Origin: Caulobacter vibrioides
Lineage (GTDB): Bacteria > Pseudomonadota > Alphaproteobacteria > Caulobacterales > Caulobacteraceae
Length of the DNA: 64,000 nt
Direction of reading: 5' to 3'
Assembly (NCBI GenBank): GCA_001449105.1
Contig: LNIY01000106.1
Coordinates: 1-64,000, forward strand
Shown here: positions 35,699 through 43,502 of the stretch, piece by piece
How positions within the stretch are numbered: position 1 is the first letter of the stretch
Layout: each line of letters starts with the position of its first letter
Notes under the pieces: generated by a model
Seen by the model: the letters and a program-made list of their open reading frames with translations, nothing else
What the model was told of the DNA's origin: nothing
Databases searched by the model: none
Program-made: the position numbers and the translations under genes

Positions 35699-37777
35699 CT
35701 AGCCGGTGAACCCGTCGACGAAGCCCGGCACCTTCTCCGGCGGCATCGGACGGCTGAAGTGATAGCCCTGCACCTGGTCGCAGCCATAGGCGGCCAGGGC
35801 TTCCAGCTGGTCGCGATCCTCGACGCCCTCGGCCACCACCTTCATGCCCATGGACGAGCCCAGCGTGATCACCGCCTTGACGATGGCCGCGTCCTCGGCG
35901 TTCTGGACGAAGCCCTTGTCGATCTTCAGCCGGTCGATCGGAAACTGGCGCAGGTTGGCGAGGCTGGCGTAGCCGGTGCCGAAGTCGTCCAGGGCGATCA
36001 TCACCCCGGCCGCGTGCAGCTTGCGCACCGTGTCGCTGACCACGTCCGAGGCCCAGCCCATGTAGACCGTCTCGGTGACCTCGATGGTCAGGCGGTCGCA
36101 CGGCACGTTCCAGCGGGCCAGGCGCTCCTGCACCTCCTCGGCCAGGCGGCCGGAGCGGAACTGGGCGGCCGAGATGTTGACCGCCACCCGGCCGAACTCG
36201 ATGCCGGCGTCGAGCCAGGCGCGCATCTGCTTCAGCGCGGTCTCGAAGGCCACGTCGCCCAGCTTCAGCGACAGATCCTGGTCCTCGAACGCGGCCATGA
36301 AGCGGTCGGGCGTCAGCACCCCCTGCTCGGGATGGGCCCAGCGCATCAGCGCCTCGAAGCCGGCCACCGAGCCGCTCTCCAGGTCGATCACCGGCTGGTA
36401 GTAGAGGATGAACTCGTCGGCCTCGATCGCCGCGCGCACGTCGCGCAGCAGCTCCAGCCGCTGCTCCAGGGCCGAGCGCATCGACGGGTCGAACAGGATC
36501 GAGCGGTTTCGCCCCTCGTCCTTGGCCCGATAGAGGGCGATGTCGGCGTTCTTGAAGATGTGGTGCGGGTCGGCGTCGGGATCGCCGTGCAGGGCGGCCC
36601 CGATGCTGGCGCTGACCGAGAAGCTGCGGCCGGCGTGCTGGATCGGCTGGCGCAGCAGGTCCTGCAGCGACTTGATCGGCCGCAGCATGTCGCCCTCGCC
36701 GTGCAGGCCGCGCAGGATCACCGCGAACTCGTCGCCGCCCAGCCTCGCCACGGTGTCGCCCGAGCGGAAGGCGTGGCGCAGCACGTCGGCCAGCCGCCGC
36801 AGCAAGGCGTCGCCGGCGTCGTGGCCCAGGGTGTCGTTGATGTCCTTGAAGTGATCGACGTCGATCATGATCAGGCCGAAGACCTCGCCGGCCATCTCCG
36901 AGGCGTCGACCGCCTCCTGGAACTTGCGCTGGAAGTAGGCGCGGTTGGGCAGGCCGGTCAGCGGGTCGCGGAAGGCCAGGTTCTCAACGGCCTCGGTCTG
37001 CCGGCGCCGGTCGGTGATGTCCTTGAACAGGTTGACCAGCCGCTCGGGCTTGCCGTCGGCGCCCAGGAAGCGCTTGCCGACCGAGCGCACCCAGGTCTCG
37101 ACCCCGTCGTCGCGGTTCAGGCGGAACTCGAACACGGCGGCCTCGCCGTCGCGGCGGGCGCGCATGATCTGGGCCATCCGCTCGCGGTCGTCCTCGTGCA
37201 CGATCTCCAGCGGGTCGCGGTCGAACAGGCACCACTTCTCGAGCTCGAGGCAGGTGCCCGAGACATAGACCTCGCCGGTCTTCAGATCGACCTCGCGCAC
37301 CATCAGGTCGTCGAGCTCCAGCGCCAGCTTCAGCCGCTGCTCGTTGCGCTCGGCCCGCAGGGCGGTCTGGGCGTAGCCGGTGACGTCGCGGGCGGTGACG
37401 ATGACGGCGAAGATCGTCCCGTCGTCGCTGCGGCAAGCGGCGAACTCGCTGCGCCAGATGCGCTGGCCATCGTGCCCGGACTGGGCCCGATAGCGCGAGA
37501 AAGGCTCGCCGGTCGCCAGGCAGCGCTCCAGGCTCTCGACGTCCTCCAGGTTCATCAGGCAGCGGGCGAAATACTCGCCCGGGTGCAGGTTCGGGGTCAG
37601 GTCCTCGTCGCGCCACTCGGCGCTGAGCGCCACAAGGCGGCCGCTGCGGTCGATCAGCGCCGCGGCGAACGGCGCATGCGCGACGAAGGCCTCGAACGAG
37701 GCCATTCGAAGCCGCAGCTGCGCGTGGATGTCATCGGCCGCCATGGACGGCGCGGGCTTAAGGGCCATGGAGAGCAT
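35699..37777 (-). CDS. PAS-GGDEF-EAL cyclic-di-GMP turnover protein
   Basis: A 692-residue cytosolic protein. Two PAS-like domains (about 25-140 and 150-260, ending FKDITDRRRQ) precede GGDEF (residues 265-430) and EAL (about 435-690). The GGDEF signature is intact (RLGGDEFAV, 347-351) and a product-inhibition I-site RSGD lies five residues before it. The EAL signature is intact as well (GFEALMRW, 475-477), with DDFGTGYASL and KIDKGFV. It could therefore both make and break cyclic di-GMP; which activity dominates cannot be read off. It would act on motility, attachment or cell cycle. The 270 bases upstream hold no other gene I can support. Confidence 0.94.
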   Translation of the reverse strand: MLSMALKPAPSMAADDIHAQLRLRMASFEAFVAHAPFAAALIDRSGRLVALSAEWRDEDLTPNLHPGEYFARCLMNLEDVESLERCLATGEPFSRYRAQSGHDGQRIWRSEFAACRSDDGTIFAVIVTARDVTGYAQTALRAERNEQRLKLALELDDLMVREVDLKTGEVYVSGTCLELEKWCLFDRDPLEIVHEDDRERMAQIMRARRDGEAAVFEFRLNRDDGVETWVRSVGKRFLGADGKPERLVNLFKDITDRRRQTEAVENLAFRDPLTGLPNRAYFQRKFQEAVDASEMAGEVFGLIMIDVDHFKDINDTLGHDAGDALLRRLADVLRHAFRSGDTVARLGGDEFAVILRGLHGEGDMLRPIKSLQDLLRQPIQHAGRSFSVSASIGAALHGDPDADPHHIFKNADIALYRAKDEGRNRSILFDPSMRSALEQRLELLRDVRAAIEADEFILYYQPVIDLESGSVAGFEALMRWAHPEQGVLTPDRFMAAFEDQDLSLKLGDVAFETALKQMRAWLDAGIEFGRVAVNISAAQFRSGRLAEEVQERLARWNVPCDRLTIEVTETVYMGWASDVVSDTVRKLHAAGVMIALDDFGTGYASLANLRQFPIDRLKIDKGFVQNAEDAAIVKAVITLGSSMGMKVVAEGVEDRDQLEALAAYGCDQVQGYHFSRPMPPEKVPGFVDGFTG

Positions 37778-38047
37778 TCTGCTGTCGGCTTCCCGACGTT
37801 GTTCTTGGACGCGTCCTCAACCGAACAGTGAAACGCTCTTCCATAAGAAAAGGTATCTTTCGACGAACATCGTTGTGCATCGTCGGAAAGCCGACGCGGA
37901 GCCGGCTCGGCGACGATTTTGCCTGTCGCCCTGCGGGCGCCATGAGAAATCCTGCGGGTCCTGCGCGCCGCGCCGCATTGACATTCGGCGCCGTCGCTCC
38001 GAAAACGCGGCCGCGTTACGTCCGTCCCAGAAAGCCGCCAAGTTCCG

Positions 38048-38389
38048 ATGACCTACATCGTCACCGACGCCTGCATCCGCTGCAAGTTCATGGACTGCGT
38101 CGAGGTGTGCCCGGTGGATTGCTTCTACGAGGGCGAAAACACCCTCGTGATCAATCCGGACGAATGCATCGACTGCGGCGTCTGCGAGCCGGAATGCCCG
38201 GTCGACGCCATCAAGCCGGACACCGAGGACGACGCCGACGGCAAGTGGCTGCGGATCAATTCCGAGTACGCCAAGGTCTGGCCTAACATCACCGTGAAGG
38301 GCGAGCCGCCGGCCGACCGCGCCGACTTCGAGCGCGAGACCGGCAAGTTCGAGAAGTACTTCAGCGAAAAGCCCGGCAAGGGCTCCTGA
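38048..38389 (+). CDS. fdxA: 7Fe-8S ferredoxin FdxA
   Basis: A 113-residue low-potential electron carrier binding one [3Fe-4S] and one [4Fe-4S] cluster, like Azotobacter ferredoxin I. The cysteines sit in [20 protein letters not shown] and [18 protein letters not shown], with the family's central [12 protein letters not shown] and the acidic C-terminal extension ending [10 protein letters not shown]. The fdxA-carD order is typical of Caulobacterales. No strong ribosome binding site is seen before the ATG. Confidence 0.96.
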   Translation: MTYIVTDACIRCKFMDCVEVCPVDCFYEGENTLVINPDECIDCGVCEPECPVDAIKPDTEDDADGKWLRINSEYAKVWPNITVKGEPPADRADFERETGKFEKYFSEKPGKGS

Positions 38390-38771
38390 TCACGCAAAAT
38401 CCGGCGTGTGAGCGCGCCAGGGTTGGGCGTACGCGCTGGCCAATTTTGGACGTTCCATTCAAAATTGGCGGGCTTTAGCGGCTGGATTCGGGCCGCCATA
38501 CCCCAGGTTGGGGTCGCAAGCCTTTCATGAGGCTGAATTTTATGCTATTGTCGCCCTCGACGTGACGGGTGCGGCCTCGCACCTGCATGTCTCGTGGAAG
38601 ACGACAGCCGTTCCAACGGCTCGCCCGATCGAAGGCGAAGGGTGACTTAAGAGACACTCCAAATCCTGATCCGACTTGGCCCCGCCTCTCCGACGGACGG
38701 GTTGCTATCGCTTTTTGGAATGTTTGGAAACGGCGTTTTGGGCGCAAGCCCAATTTTATGAGGACGAACGA
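38390..38771. other. intergenic region between fdxA and carD
   Basis: 382 bases without a supportable gene. It contains the inverted repeat at 38439-38469, an AT-rich TTTTATGCTATTGTCGC (about 38538-38554) that could be a -10 element for carD, and GAGGAC before the carD ATG. The long leader (over 200 bases if that promoter is right) is unusual for a housekeeping regulator. Confidence 0.45.
38439..38469. promoter_or_regulatory. perfect inverted repeat downstream of fdxA
   Basis: Ten-base arms GCCAATTTTG (38439-38448) and CAAAATTGGC (38460-38469) with an 11-base spacer. The stem is AT-rich and no T-run follows, so it is a poor terminator; a protein-binding site is possible. It lies 50 bases past fdxA and 302 bases before carD. 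Confidence 0.4.
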
Positions 38772-39278
38772 ATGAGCAAGAGCGGTCTGGAATTCTCGGT
38801 CGGCGATCACGTCGTCTATCCCGCCCACGGCGTGGGGACGATCCAGGGCATCGAGACCCAGGAAGTGGCCGGGATGTCGCTCGAGGTCTACGTCATCACC
38901 TTCGACCACGAGAAGATGACCCTTCGCGTTCCGACCAAGAAGGCCAAGGTCGCCGGCCTGCGTCCGCTGGCCGAAGGCGACGTCGTCAGCCAGGCTCTGA
39001 CCACCCTCAAGGGACGCGCCCGCGTGAAGCGCACCATGTGGTCGCGTCGCGCCCAGGAATACGAAGCCAAGATCAACTCGGGCGACCTCGTCTCGATCGC
39101 CGAAGTGGTTCGCGACCTGCACCGCGCCGAGAACCAGCCGGAACAGTCCTATTCGGAGCGCCAGCTCTATGAATCGGCCCTGGACCGCATGGCCCGCGAA
39201 GTCGCCGCCATCGAGCGCATCGACCGCGAAGCCGCCATCGGCATCCTGACCAAGTCGCTGGTCAAGACGGCCGCCTAA
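38772..39278 (+). CDS. carD: CarD-family transcriptional regulator
   Basis: A 168-residue CarD protein that binds the RNA polymerase beta subunit and stabilises open promoter complexes, often at rRNA and ribosomal genes. The N-terminal Tudor-like RNA-polymerase interaction domain (FSVGDHVVYPAHGVGTIQGIE) is followed by the helical DNA-binding domain (VKRTMWSRRAQEYEAKINSGD, ERQLYESALDRMARE). The ATG at 38772 fits the family N-terminus; the frame upstream is noncoding. A strong terminator follows. Confidence 0.95.
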   Translation: MSKSGLEFSVGDHVVYPAHGVGTIQGIETQEVAGMSLEVYVITFDHEKMTLRVPTKKAKVAGLRPLAEGDVVSQALTTLKGRARVKRTMWSRRAQEYEAKINSGDLVSIAEVVRDLHRAENQPEQSYSERQLYESALDRMAREVAAIERIDREAAIGILTKSLVKTAA

Positions 39279-39307
39279 GGCCTCCTACGCCTACGACGTT
39301 TTCGAAG

Positions 39308-39336
39308 ACGCCCCCGGTTCCGCCGGGGGCGTTTTT
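39308..39336 (+). terminator. intrinsic terminator of carD
   Basis: Ten-base stem ACGCCCCCGG (39308-39317) / CCGGGGGCGT (39323-39332), five-base loop, then TTTTT. It lies 30 bases after the stop codon. Confidence 0.95.
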
Positions 39337-39401
39337 CGTTTGTGGAGAACGGCGCGTGAGCGACCGGCCCGCCACCCGTTTCCCCCTCCGCGGGCCTGGC
39401 T

Positions 39402-39424
39402 TCGACCAGGCGTCTCAATCTGAG
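39402..39424. promoter_or_regulatory. AraC-linked motif, copy 1
   Basis: TCGACCAGGCGTCTCAA followed by T then CTG. The same 17 bases, then A and CTG, occur at 41582-41604 upstream of the AraC regulator gene. Here it is about 127 bases before the toxin-like gene. Shared between the regulator and its neighbour, it is a candidate binding site. Confidence 0.5.
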
Positions 39425-39550
39425 GCGGGCCTCGCCGATCCTGTTGCGGCGGCCATATGCCGGTGCAATTTCTGATTGATGAGGCCGCCGGCGCACGCCG
39501 GGCCTGCGCCGCGGGCCGCCGCCCGCACAACCATCATTGGGGGGACACCA

Positions 39551-40372
39551 ATGCCCGACGGAATGACGACGACGACGGCCGCGACCACGAGCGACAACCT
39601 CCTGGCGGAAGTCAGCACCATCATGCAGCCGCTGGCGAACCACTGGCCCGGCAACGCCGAGGTCGGCGCCTGGGACTTCGGCTTCTCGGTCAACTGCAAG
39701 CCGATCTCCGTGCAGCCGGAAAACAGCAGCCAGGTCTACGACTACTTCCAGATCGAACTGGTCGGCCAGAGCTCGCTGGCGACCATCGGCGATCGGGCGC
39801 CCGCCGGCTACGGCCTCTATGTCACCTACGAAGCGCCCACCGAGCCCCCGGCCGGATTGCAGTTGATCGCGGCCAAGCCGGACACCACGGTGGCGTCGAC
39901 GACCTATGACGACAGCATCAGTTGGACCGCCACCGGCAGCTTCGGCTTCTCGAGCGAGGGGGGCATTTCCGTCTCGTTCGGCGGCTCCAAGACGATGACC
40001 CACTCGACGAGCATCGCGGTTTCGGACCTCCAGATCCTCAACCGGTCGCACGTGGGCCCCTCCGCGATCGGCCACTGGGAATACATCATCGCCGCGGGCT
40101 CGCTGGAAGCCCAGGGCACGACGCCCCTTCTGGCCCAGATGCTGCTGTGCCGTCCGCACTCGGCCGACGCCCTGCAGATCCAGGTCGAGGTGTTCGCCTA
40201 CTTCAACAACAAGGGGCTGAGCGACAACCTCAACTGGAACGGGCTGAGCCAGGCCATCCCCGGCTTCAACGGCGACAATCTTGCCCCGCTCGAGAACGGC
40301 AATGCGCGCATCGCCATGCAGTACACCCTGACGGTCGCCGCCCCGCCGGCCCCGACGGCGACGCAAGCCTGA
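39551..40372 (+). CDS. leukocidin-like beta-pore-forming toxin candidate
   Basis: A 273-residue protein without a firm family match. The ATG at 39551 follows GGGGGG. Residues about 115-185 read like the stem and following strands of leukocidin/hemolysin-type pore toxins: alternating small polar and hydrophobic residues (DDSISWTATGSFGFSSEGG, then VSFGGSKTMTHSTSIAVSD) and then a strand ending GHWEYIIAAG, comparable with the GSFNYSKSISYTQ...VLWGV plan of staphylococcal leukocidins. The ends (QYTLTVAAP) are also beta-rich. There is no visible signal peptide, which argues for release by lysis or another route, or against the toxin reading. An AraC regulator with a shared upstream motif lies next to it. 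Confidence 0.6.
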   Translation: MPDGMTTTTAATTSDNLLAEVSTIMQPLANHWPGNAEVGAWDFGFSVNCKPISVQPENSSQVYDYFQIELVGQSSLATIGDRAPAGYGLYVTYEAPTEPPAGLQLIAAKPDTTVASTTYDDSISWTATGSFGFSSEGGISVSFGGSKTMTHSTSIAVSDLQILNRSHVGPSAIGHWEYIIAAGSLEAQGTTPLLAQMLLCRPHSADALQIQVEVFAYFNNKGLSDNLNWNGLSQAIPGFNGDNLAPLENGNARIAMQYTLTVAAPPAPTATQA

Positions 40373-40381
40373 TCCAGCAAG

Positions 40382-40407
40382 GCCCCGCCGTCACCGGCGG
40401 GGCTTTT
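40382..40407 (+). terminator. intrinsic terminator of the toxin-like gene
   Basis: Stem GCCCCGCC (40382-40389) / GGCGGGGC (40396-40403), six-base loop, then TTTT. Nine bases after the stop codon. Confidence 0.88.
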
Positions 40408-40456
40408 CGCTTTGGCGCAAACCGCGCGAGGCCTCGGCGCCGGGCGGAACCGGCCT

Positions 40457-41518
40457 TCACGCGTTCGCGAACGCCCTGATGTTCGCCGGCATCTCGGACG
40501 GAATGTCGAAGGCGGCCTCTCCCGCACCGCCGCCGACCGCATGGAGGGCCAGCGCCTGGAACCGGCAGGTGGTGGGCGTCATGCCGAACGCCGCGCGAAA
40601 GGCGCGCCCGGCGGCCGTGTGGTTCTCGAAGCCCCAGCGTCGCAGGACCGCGGCGATCGGCTCGCGCGCCAGGGACGGATCCGACAGGTCGCGGAACGCG
40701 CCGGTCAGCCGACGCCCGAGGATGTATCGCCCGACCCCGCCATGGGGCTCGAACATCCGGTAGAGGGTCGGGCGGGTCACGAAGAACTGGCCGGCGAGGA
40801 TCGCCGGGCCAAGCTCCGGGTCGCCGATGTCGCGGTCGATGCGCCGGCAGATGGCGCGGAACTGGCTTTTGCGCATCTCGGTCCGGGTCGCCGCGCGGCT
40901 CTGGGTGTTGGCCCGGACAACGCCGGCCAGCAGGGCCGCGGTGGACCGGCTCCACACCAGCCCCTGCTCCACGGTCAGGTCGGGGCCTTGCAGCCACATC
41001 TCCTGCAAATGCTCGCGAACGGCGACGCCGGCCTCGCTGTCGCCGCTGAGCACCAGCCCGTGAACGTCGCCCACGTCGGCCAGCAGCGGCGAGAGCAGGT
41101 CGCGCGCGACGATGGCCGACAGGTTGTCGATCCCCTCGGTGCGCAAGGCGGCCGGGCGCGACAGGTCGAGCATGCAGACGTCGCCCGGCTTCACCTGCCG
41201 CTCGGCGCCATCCAGCGTCAGGACGAAGCCATGGGTCCGGTAATACTGGACATGGAACTGATCGACGCCGGTCCGGGCGATGAGCCTGGGGTCGCGGACC
41301 ATGATCGAGGCCGGCGCCTGCGACATGCCCAGCTTGATCGGCCCGTAGTCGTAGAGTGCGAAGTCCATGACGTAGCCGACGCGCCCTTCCGGCGACGGCG
41401 TATCCAGCTCGAACATCGTCGACAGCAGCTCGCGGCAGGCGGCGAAGCTGTCAGCGTAGTCGGCGCCGATGTGGGCGGCCAGGCGAGGCAGGCGATCATG
41501 CTGGACGTCGTGCGGCAC
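40457..41518 (-). CDS. AraC-family transcriptional regulator
   Basis: A 353-residue AraC-type activator. The N-terminal part (about 20-200) is a cupin-like sensor of the AraC-binding-2 type (QYYRTHGFVLTLDGAERQVKPGDVCMLDLSRP). The C-terminal pair of helix-turn-helix motifs (about 235-335) includes GQFFVTRPTLYRMFEPHGGVGRYI and IAAVLRRWGFENHTAAGRAFRAAFGMTPTTCR in family order. The GTG at 41518 is chosen because GGGGGGAGG lies five bases before it; an ATG at 41533 overlaps that site. It is convergent with the toxin-like gene and divergent from the DUF1801 gene, with the 17-bp motif between the latter two. Confidence 0.9.
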   Translation of the reverse strand: MPHDVQHDRLPRLAAHIGADYADSFAACRELLSTMFELDTPSPEGRVGYVMDFALYDYGPIKLGMSQAPASIMVRDPRLIARTGVDQFHVQYYRTHGFVLTLDGAERQVKPGDVCMLDLSRPAALRTEGIDNLSAIVARDLLSPLLADVGDVHGLVLSGDSEAGVAVREHLQEMWLQGPDLTVEQGLVWSRSTAALLAGVVRANTQSRAATRTEMRKSQFRAICRRIDRDIGDPELGPAILAGQFFVTRPTLYRMFEPHGGVGRYILGRRLTGAFRDLSDPSLAREPIAAVLRRWGFENHTAAGRAFRAAFGMTPTTCRFQALALHAVGGGAGEAAFDIPSEMPANIRAFANA

Positions 41519-41581
41519 GCTTCCTCCCCCCATGGCCGGGCCGGCGAACCCTCCTTGTAGCGCGGTCCGGACGCGGCCCAC

Positions 41582-41604
41582 TCGACCAGGCGTCTCAAAC
41601 TGCG
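41582..41604. promoter_or_regulatory. AraC-linked motif, copy 2
   Basis: TCGACCAGGCGTCTCAA, then A, then CTGCG. It lies in the gap between the AraC gene (64 bases from its start) and the DUF1801 gene (65 bases from its start) and repeats the motif at 39402. It may be bound by the AraC protein to control itself and both neighbours. Confidence 0.5.
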
Positions 41605-41668
41605 ACGCCAGGGACCTTGGCATGCGGCCCGATCCCGCCCACTCTGGCCCGATCATCCGGAGCCCGCC

Positions 41669-42085
41669 ATGGCCGCCGAACCCAAGACCCGCCCCACGAA
41701 CGCCAGCGTCGACGACTTCCTGGCCGCCTCGCCGCCGGTTCGCCAGGCCGACGCGGCGGTCGTCCGCGACCTGCTGGCGGAGGTCGCCGGGGAGCCGGCG
41801 GTCATGTGGGGTCCCTCGATCGTCGGCTTCGGCGCCTACCAGACCCCCGGTCCCAAGCCGATGGACTGGCCGCTGCTGGGCTTCTCGCCGCGCAAGACCG
41901 AACTGGTGCTCTACTTCGCTTCCGACTTCCCCGAACGCGAGGACCTGCTGGCCCGGCTCGGCAAGCATCGCTCCGCCGTGTCCTGCGTCTACATCAAGCG
42001 CCTGGCGGACGTGGACCTGTCGGTCCTGCGCCGCCTCGCCGAGGCCTCGGCCGCCTGGACGCGCTCTGGCCACACGACGTGCTGA
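41669..42085 (+). CDS. DUF1801-domain protein
   Basis: A 138-residue YdhG/YjbR-like small protein with the DUF1801 signature: VDDFLAASPPVRQADAAVVRDLL, the aromatic pocket PAVMWGPSIVGFGAY and LLGFSPRKTELVLYF, then CVYIKRLADVD. The biochemical role of the family is unknown. CCGGAG precedes the ATG. It is divergent from the AraC regulator and ends three bases from the convergent PepSY gene. Confidence 0.88.
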   Translation: MAAEPKTRPTNASVDDFLAASPPVRQADAAVVRDLLAEVAGEPAVMWGPSIVGFGAYQTPGPKPMDWPLLGFSPRKTELVLYFASDFPEREDLLARLGKHRSAVSCVYIKRLADVDLSVLRRLAEASAAWTRSGHTTC

Positions 42086-42088
42086 GGC

Positions 42089-43411
42089 TCAGGCCGGCTT
42101 CTTCCGCAGCACCCGGGCCCGACGCTTCTTCAGCCAGATGACCACGCCGGTGACGCTGAGCGCCGCCACGACCAGGCCGGTCAGCGAGATCAGGATGCGG
42201 CCCGGAATGCCCAGGATCCGGCCCGAGTGCAGCGGAAACTGCGCCTGGACGAAGATGTCGGCCGCCGTGCCCTTCCACGGCAGGCGCTCGCCCAGGTAAC
42301 GGCCGTCCGCGCCGTCGTAATAGAGGTAGGGCGGGCCCACGCCGCCGGCCCCATGGTCGTCGCCCACCTTGTGGAAGGCCACGCCGTAGATGCCGTAGTG
42401 GGCCGAGTAGAAGGCGCCGCCCACCGGGGCGATGAAGCCGCGCGCCTGCGCATCGGCTCGCGCCTTGGCGATGATCGTCTCGTAGGTCTGCTTGGGCAGG
42501 ATCGGGTTGTCGTGGCTGGTCGGCACGCGGGTGTCGAACGGCGTCGGCGAGACCTTCGATATCTTCGACATCACCGGATAGAACACCTCGCTGTAGAGGT
42601 TCAGCGAGAAGGCCGTGAAGGCCACCACGAACAGCACGCCCCACAGCCACAGGCCGAAGGCCCGGTGGATGTCGAAATTGATGCGGTAGGCGCTGGCCTT
42701 GGTCTTGACCTGCCAGGCCGGCTTCCAGCGGCTCCAGAAGCTCTTGGCCGGCTTGCGGCCATTGGCGTTGCTGGCCGGCAGGGTCAGGTAGAAGCCGACG
42801 AAGCAGTCCAGCGTCCACAAGACCGCGATCACGCCCAGGAGCCAGATGCCCCAGCGGTCAATGCCCCAGAACTCGGGAATGTGCAGGGTGTAGTGCAGCA
42901 CGTAGAGGAACGAGACGAAGGTCTCGGTCTTGATCGGCCACACCGCGCCCCACTCGCGCCGGCCCTGCTCGACGCCCGTCGCCGGGTCGACGAACACTTG
43001 GTTGTAGCCCAGCTCGTAGTGCTTGCCGGTCTTGGGATCCTGGCGGGCGTCGACGCCGATGGCCAGGGTCTCGCCCGGCTCGGCCACGAGCGGGAAGTAC
43101 GAGACGATCACCCGCGGATCACGCGCCTCGATCTGCTTGACGATATCCAGCGTCGGCAGGGCCGGGCCGTCCGACTTGGCGTGCATCAGATGCGGGTTGA
43201 GGATGTCGTCCAGTTCGTGGTCCCACGAGATCACCGCGCCGGTGACCCCCGAGACGAACAGGAAGCCGGCCATGATCAGCCCCACCCAGCGGTGGATGAA
43301 GGTCAGGGTCGGCCGCACCGCCGCGCGGACGGCCTTGGCCGCGCCCGCGGCCTTGCGCACCGGCGGCGAGACGGGCGGCGCGTAGGGCGTATCGAGATTG
43401 CGCGCGTCCAT
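42089..43411 (-). CDS. PepSY-associated transmembrane protein, siderophore-uptake linked
   Basis: A 440-residue inner-membrane protein of the PiuB/PepSY-TM family. Four transmembrane segments: about 37-62 (IHRWVGLIMAGFLFVSGVTGAVISW), 188-212 (WGIWLLGVIAVLWTLDCFVGFYLTL), 248-272 and 400-425, with two PepSY-like periplasmic loops between. The histidines in FIHRWVGL and FDIHRAFGLW are conserved candidate haem or iron ligands. These proteins commonly follow TonB siderophore receptors and are thought to reduce ferri-siderophores in the periplasm. It is downstream of the receptor in the same direction, behind a hairpin and a Fur-like site. GGAGGCGG precedes the ATG. Confidence 0.9.
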   Translation of the reverse strand: MDARNLDTPYAPPVSPPVRKAAGAAKAVRAAVRPTLTFIHRWVGLIMAGFLFVSGVTGAVISWDHELDDILNPHLMHAKSDGPALPTLDIVKQIEARDPRVIVSYFPLVAEPGETLAIGVDARQDPKTGKHYELGYNQVFVDPATGVEQGRREWGAVWPIKTETFVSFLYVLHYTLHIPEFWGIDRWGIWLLGVIAVLWTLDCFVGFYLTLPASNANGRKPAKSFWSRWKPAWQVKTKASAYRINFDIHRAFGLWLWGVLFVVAFTAFSLNLYSEVFYPVMSKISKVSPTPFDTRVPTSHDNPILPKQTYETIIAKARADAQARGFIAPVGGAFYSAHYGIYGVAFHKVGDDHGAGGVGPPYLYYDGADGRYLGERLPWKGTAADIFVQAQFPLHSGRILGIPGRILISLTGLVVAALSVTGVVIWLKKRRARVLRKKPA

Positions 43412-43442
43412 GTGGCCGCCTCCAGCTGCTCGGAACCAAGCA

Positions 43443-43470
43443 GAGCCGGCGCGATCGCTCGCGCCGGCTC
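43443..43470 (-). other. strong hairpin between the receptor and PepSY genes
   Basis: A perfect 12-base stem GAGCCGGCGCGA / TCGCGCCGGCTC with a TCGC loop. There is no T-run on either strand. In the receptor transcript it could slow 3'-end decay or reduce read-through into the PepSY gene. Confidence 0.6.
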
Positions 43471-43481
43471 CTTGAGGATGT

Positions 43482-43502
43482 TTCTAGGAATGATTCTTAG
43501 AA
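43482..43502. promoter_or_regulatory. Fur-box-like palindrome upstream of the PepSY gene
   Basis: A 21-base near-palindrome (one mismatched pair) that overlaps the receptor stop codon. On the minus strand its core TAAGAATCATTCCTA agrees with the Fur consensus TGAGAATCATTCTCA at most positions. It could give the PepSY gene its own iron-controlled promoter. Confidence 0.5.

Noticed and set aside
40426-40446. GGAAC followed by CGTT near 40448-40468 as a stress promoter
   Set aside because: Spacing is about 11 bases, not 16-17, and it points into the end of the convergent AraC gene.
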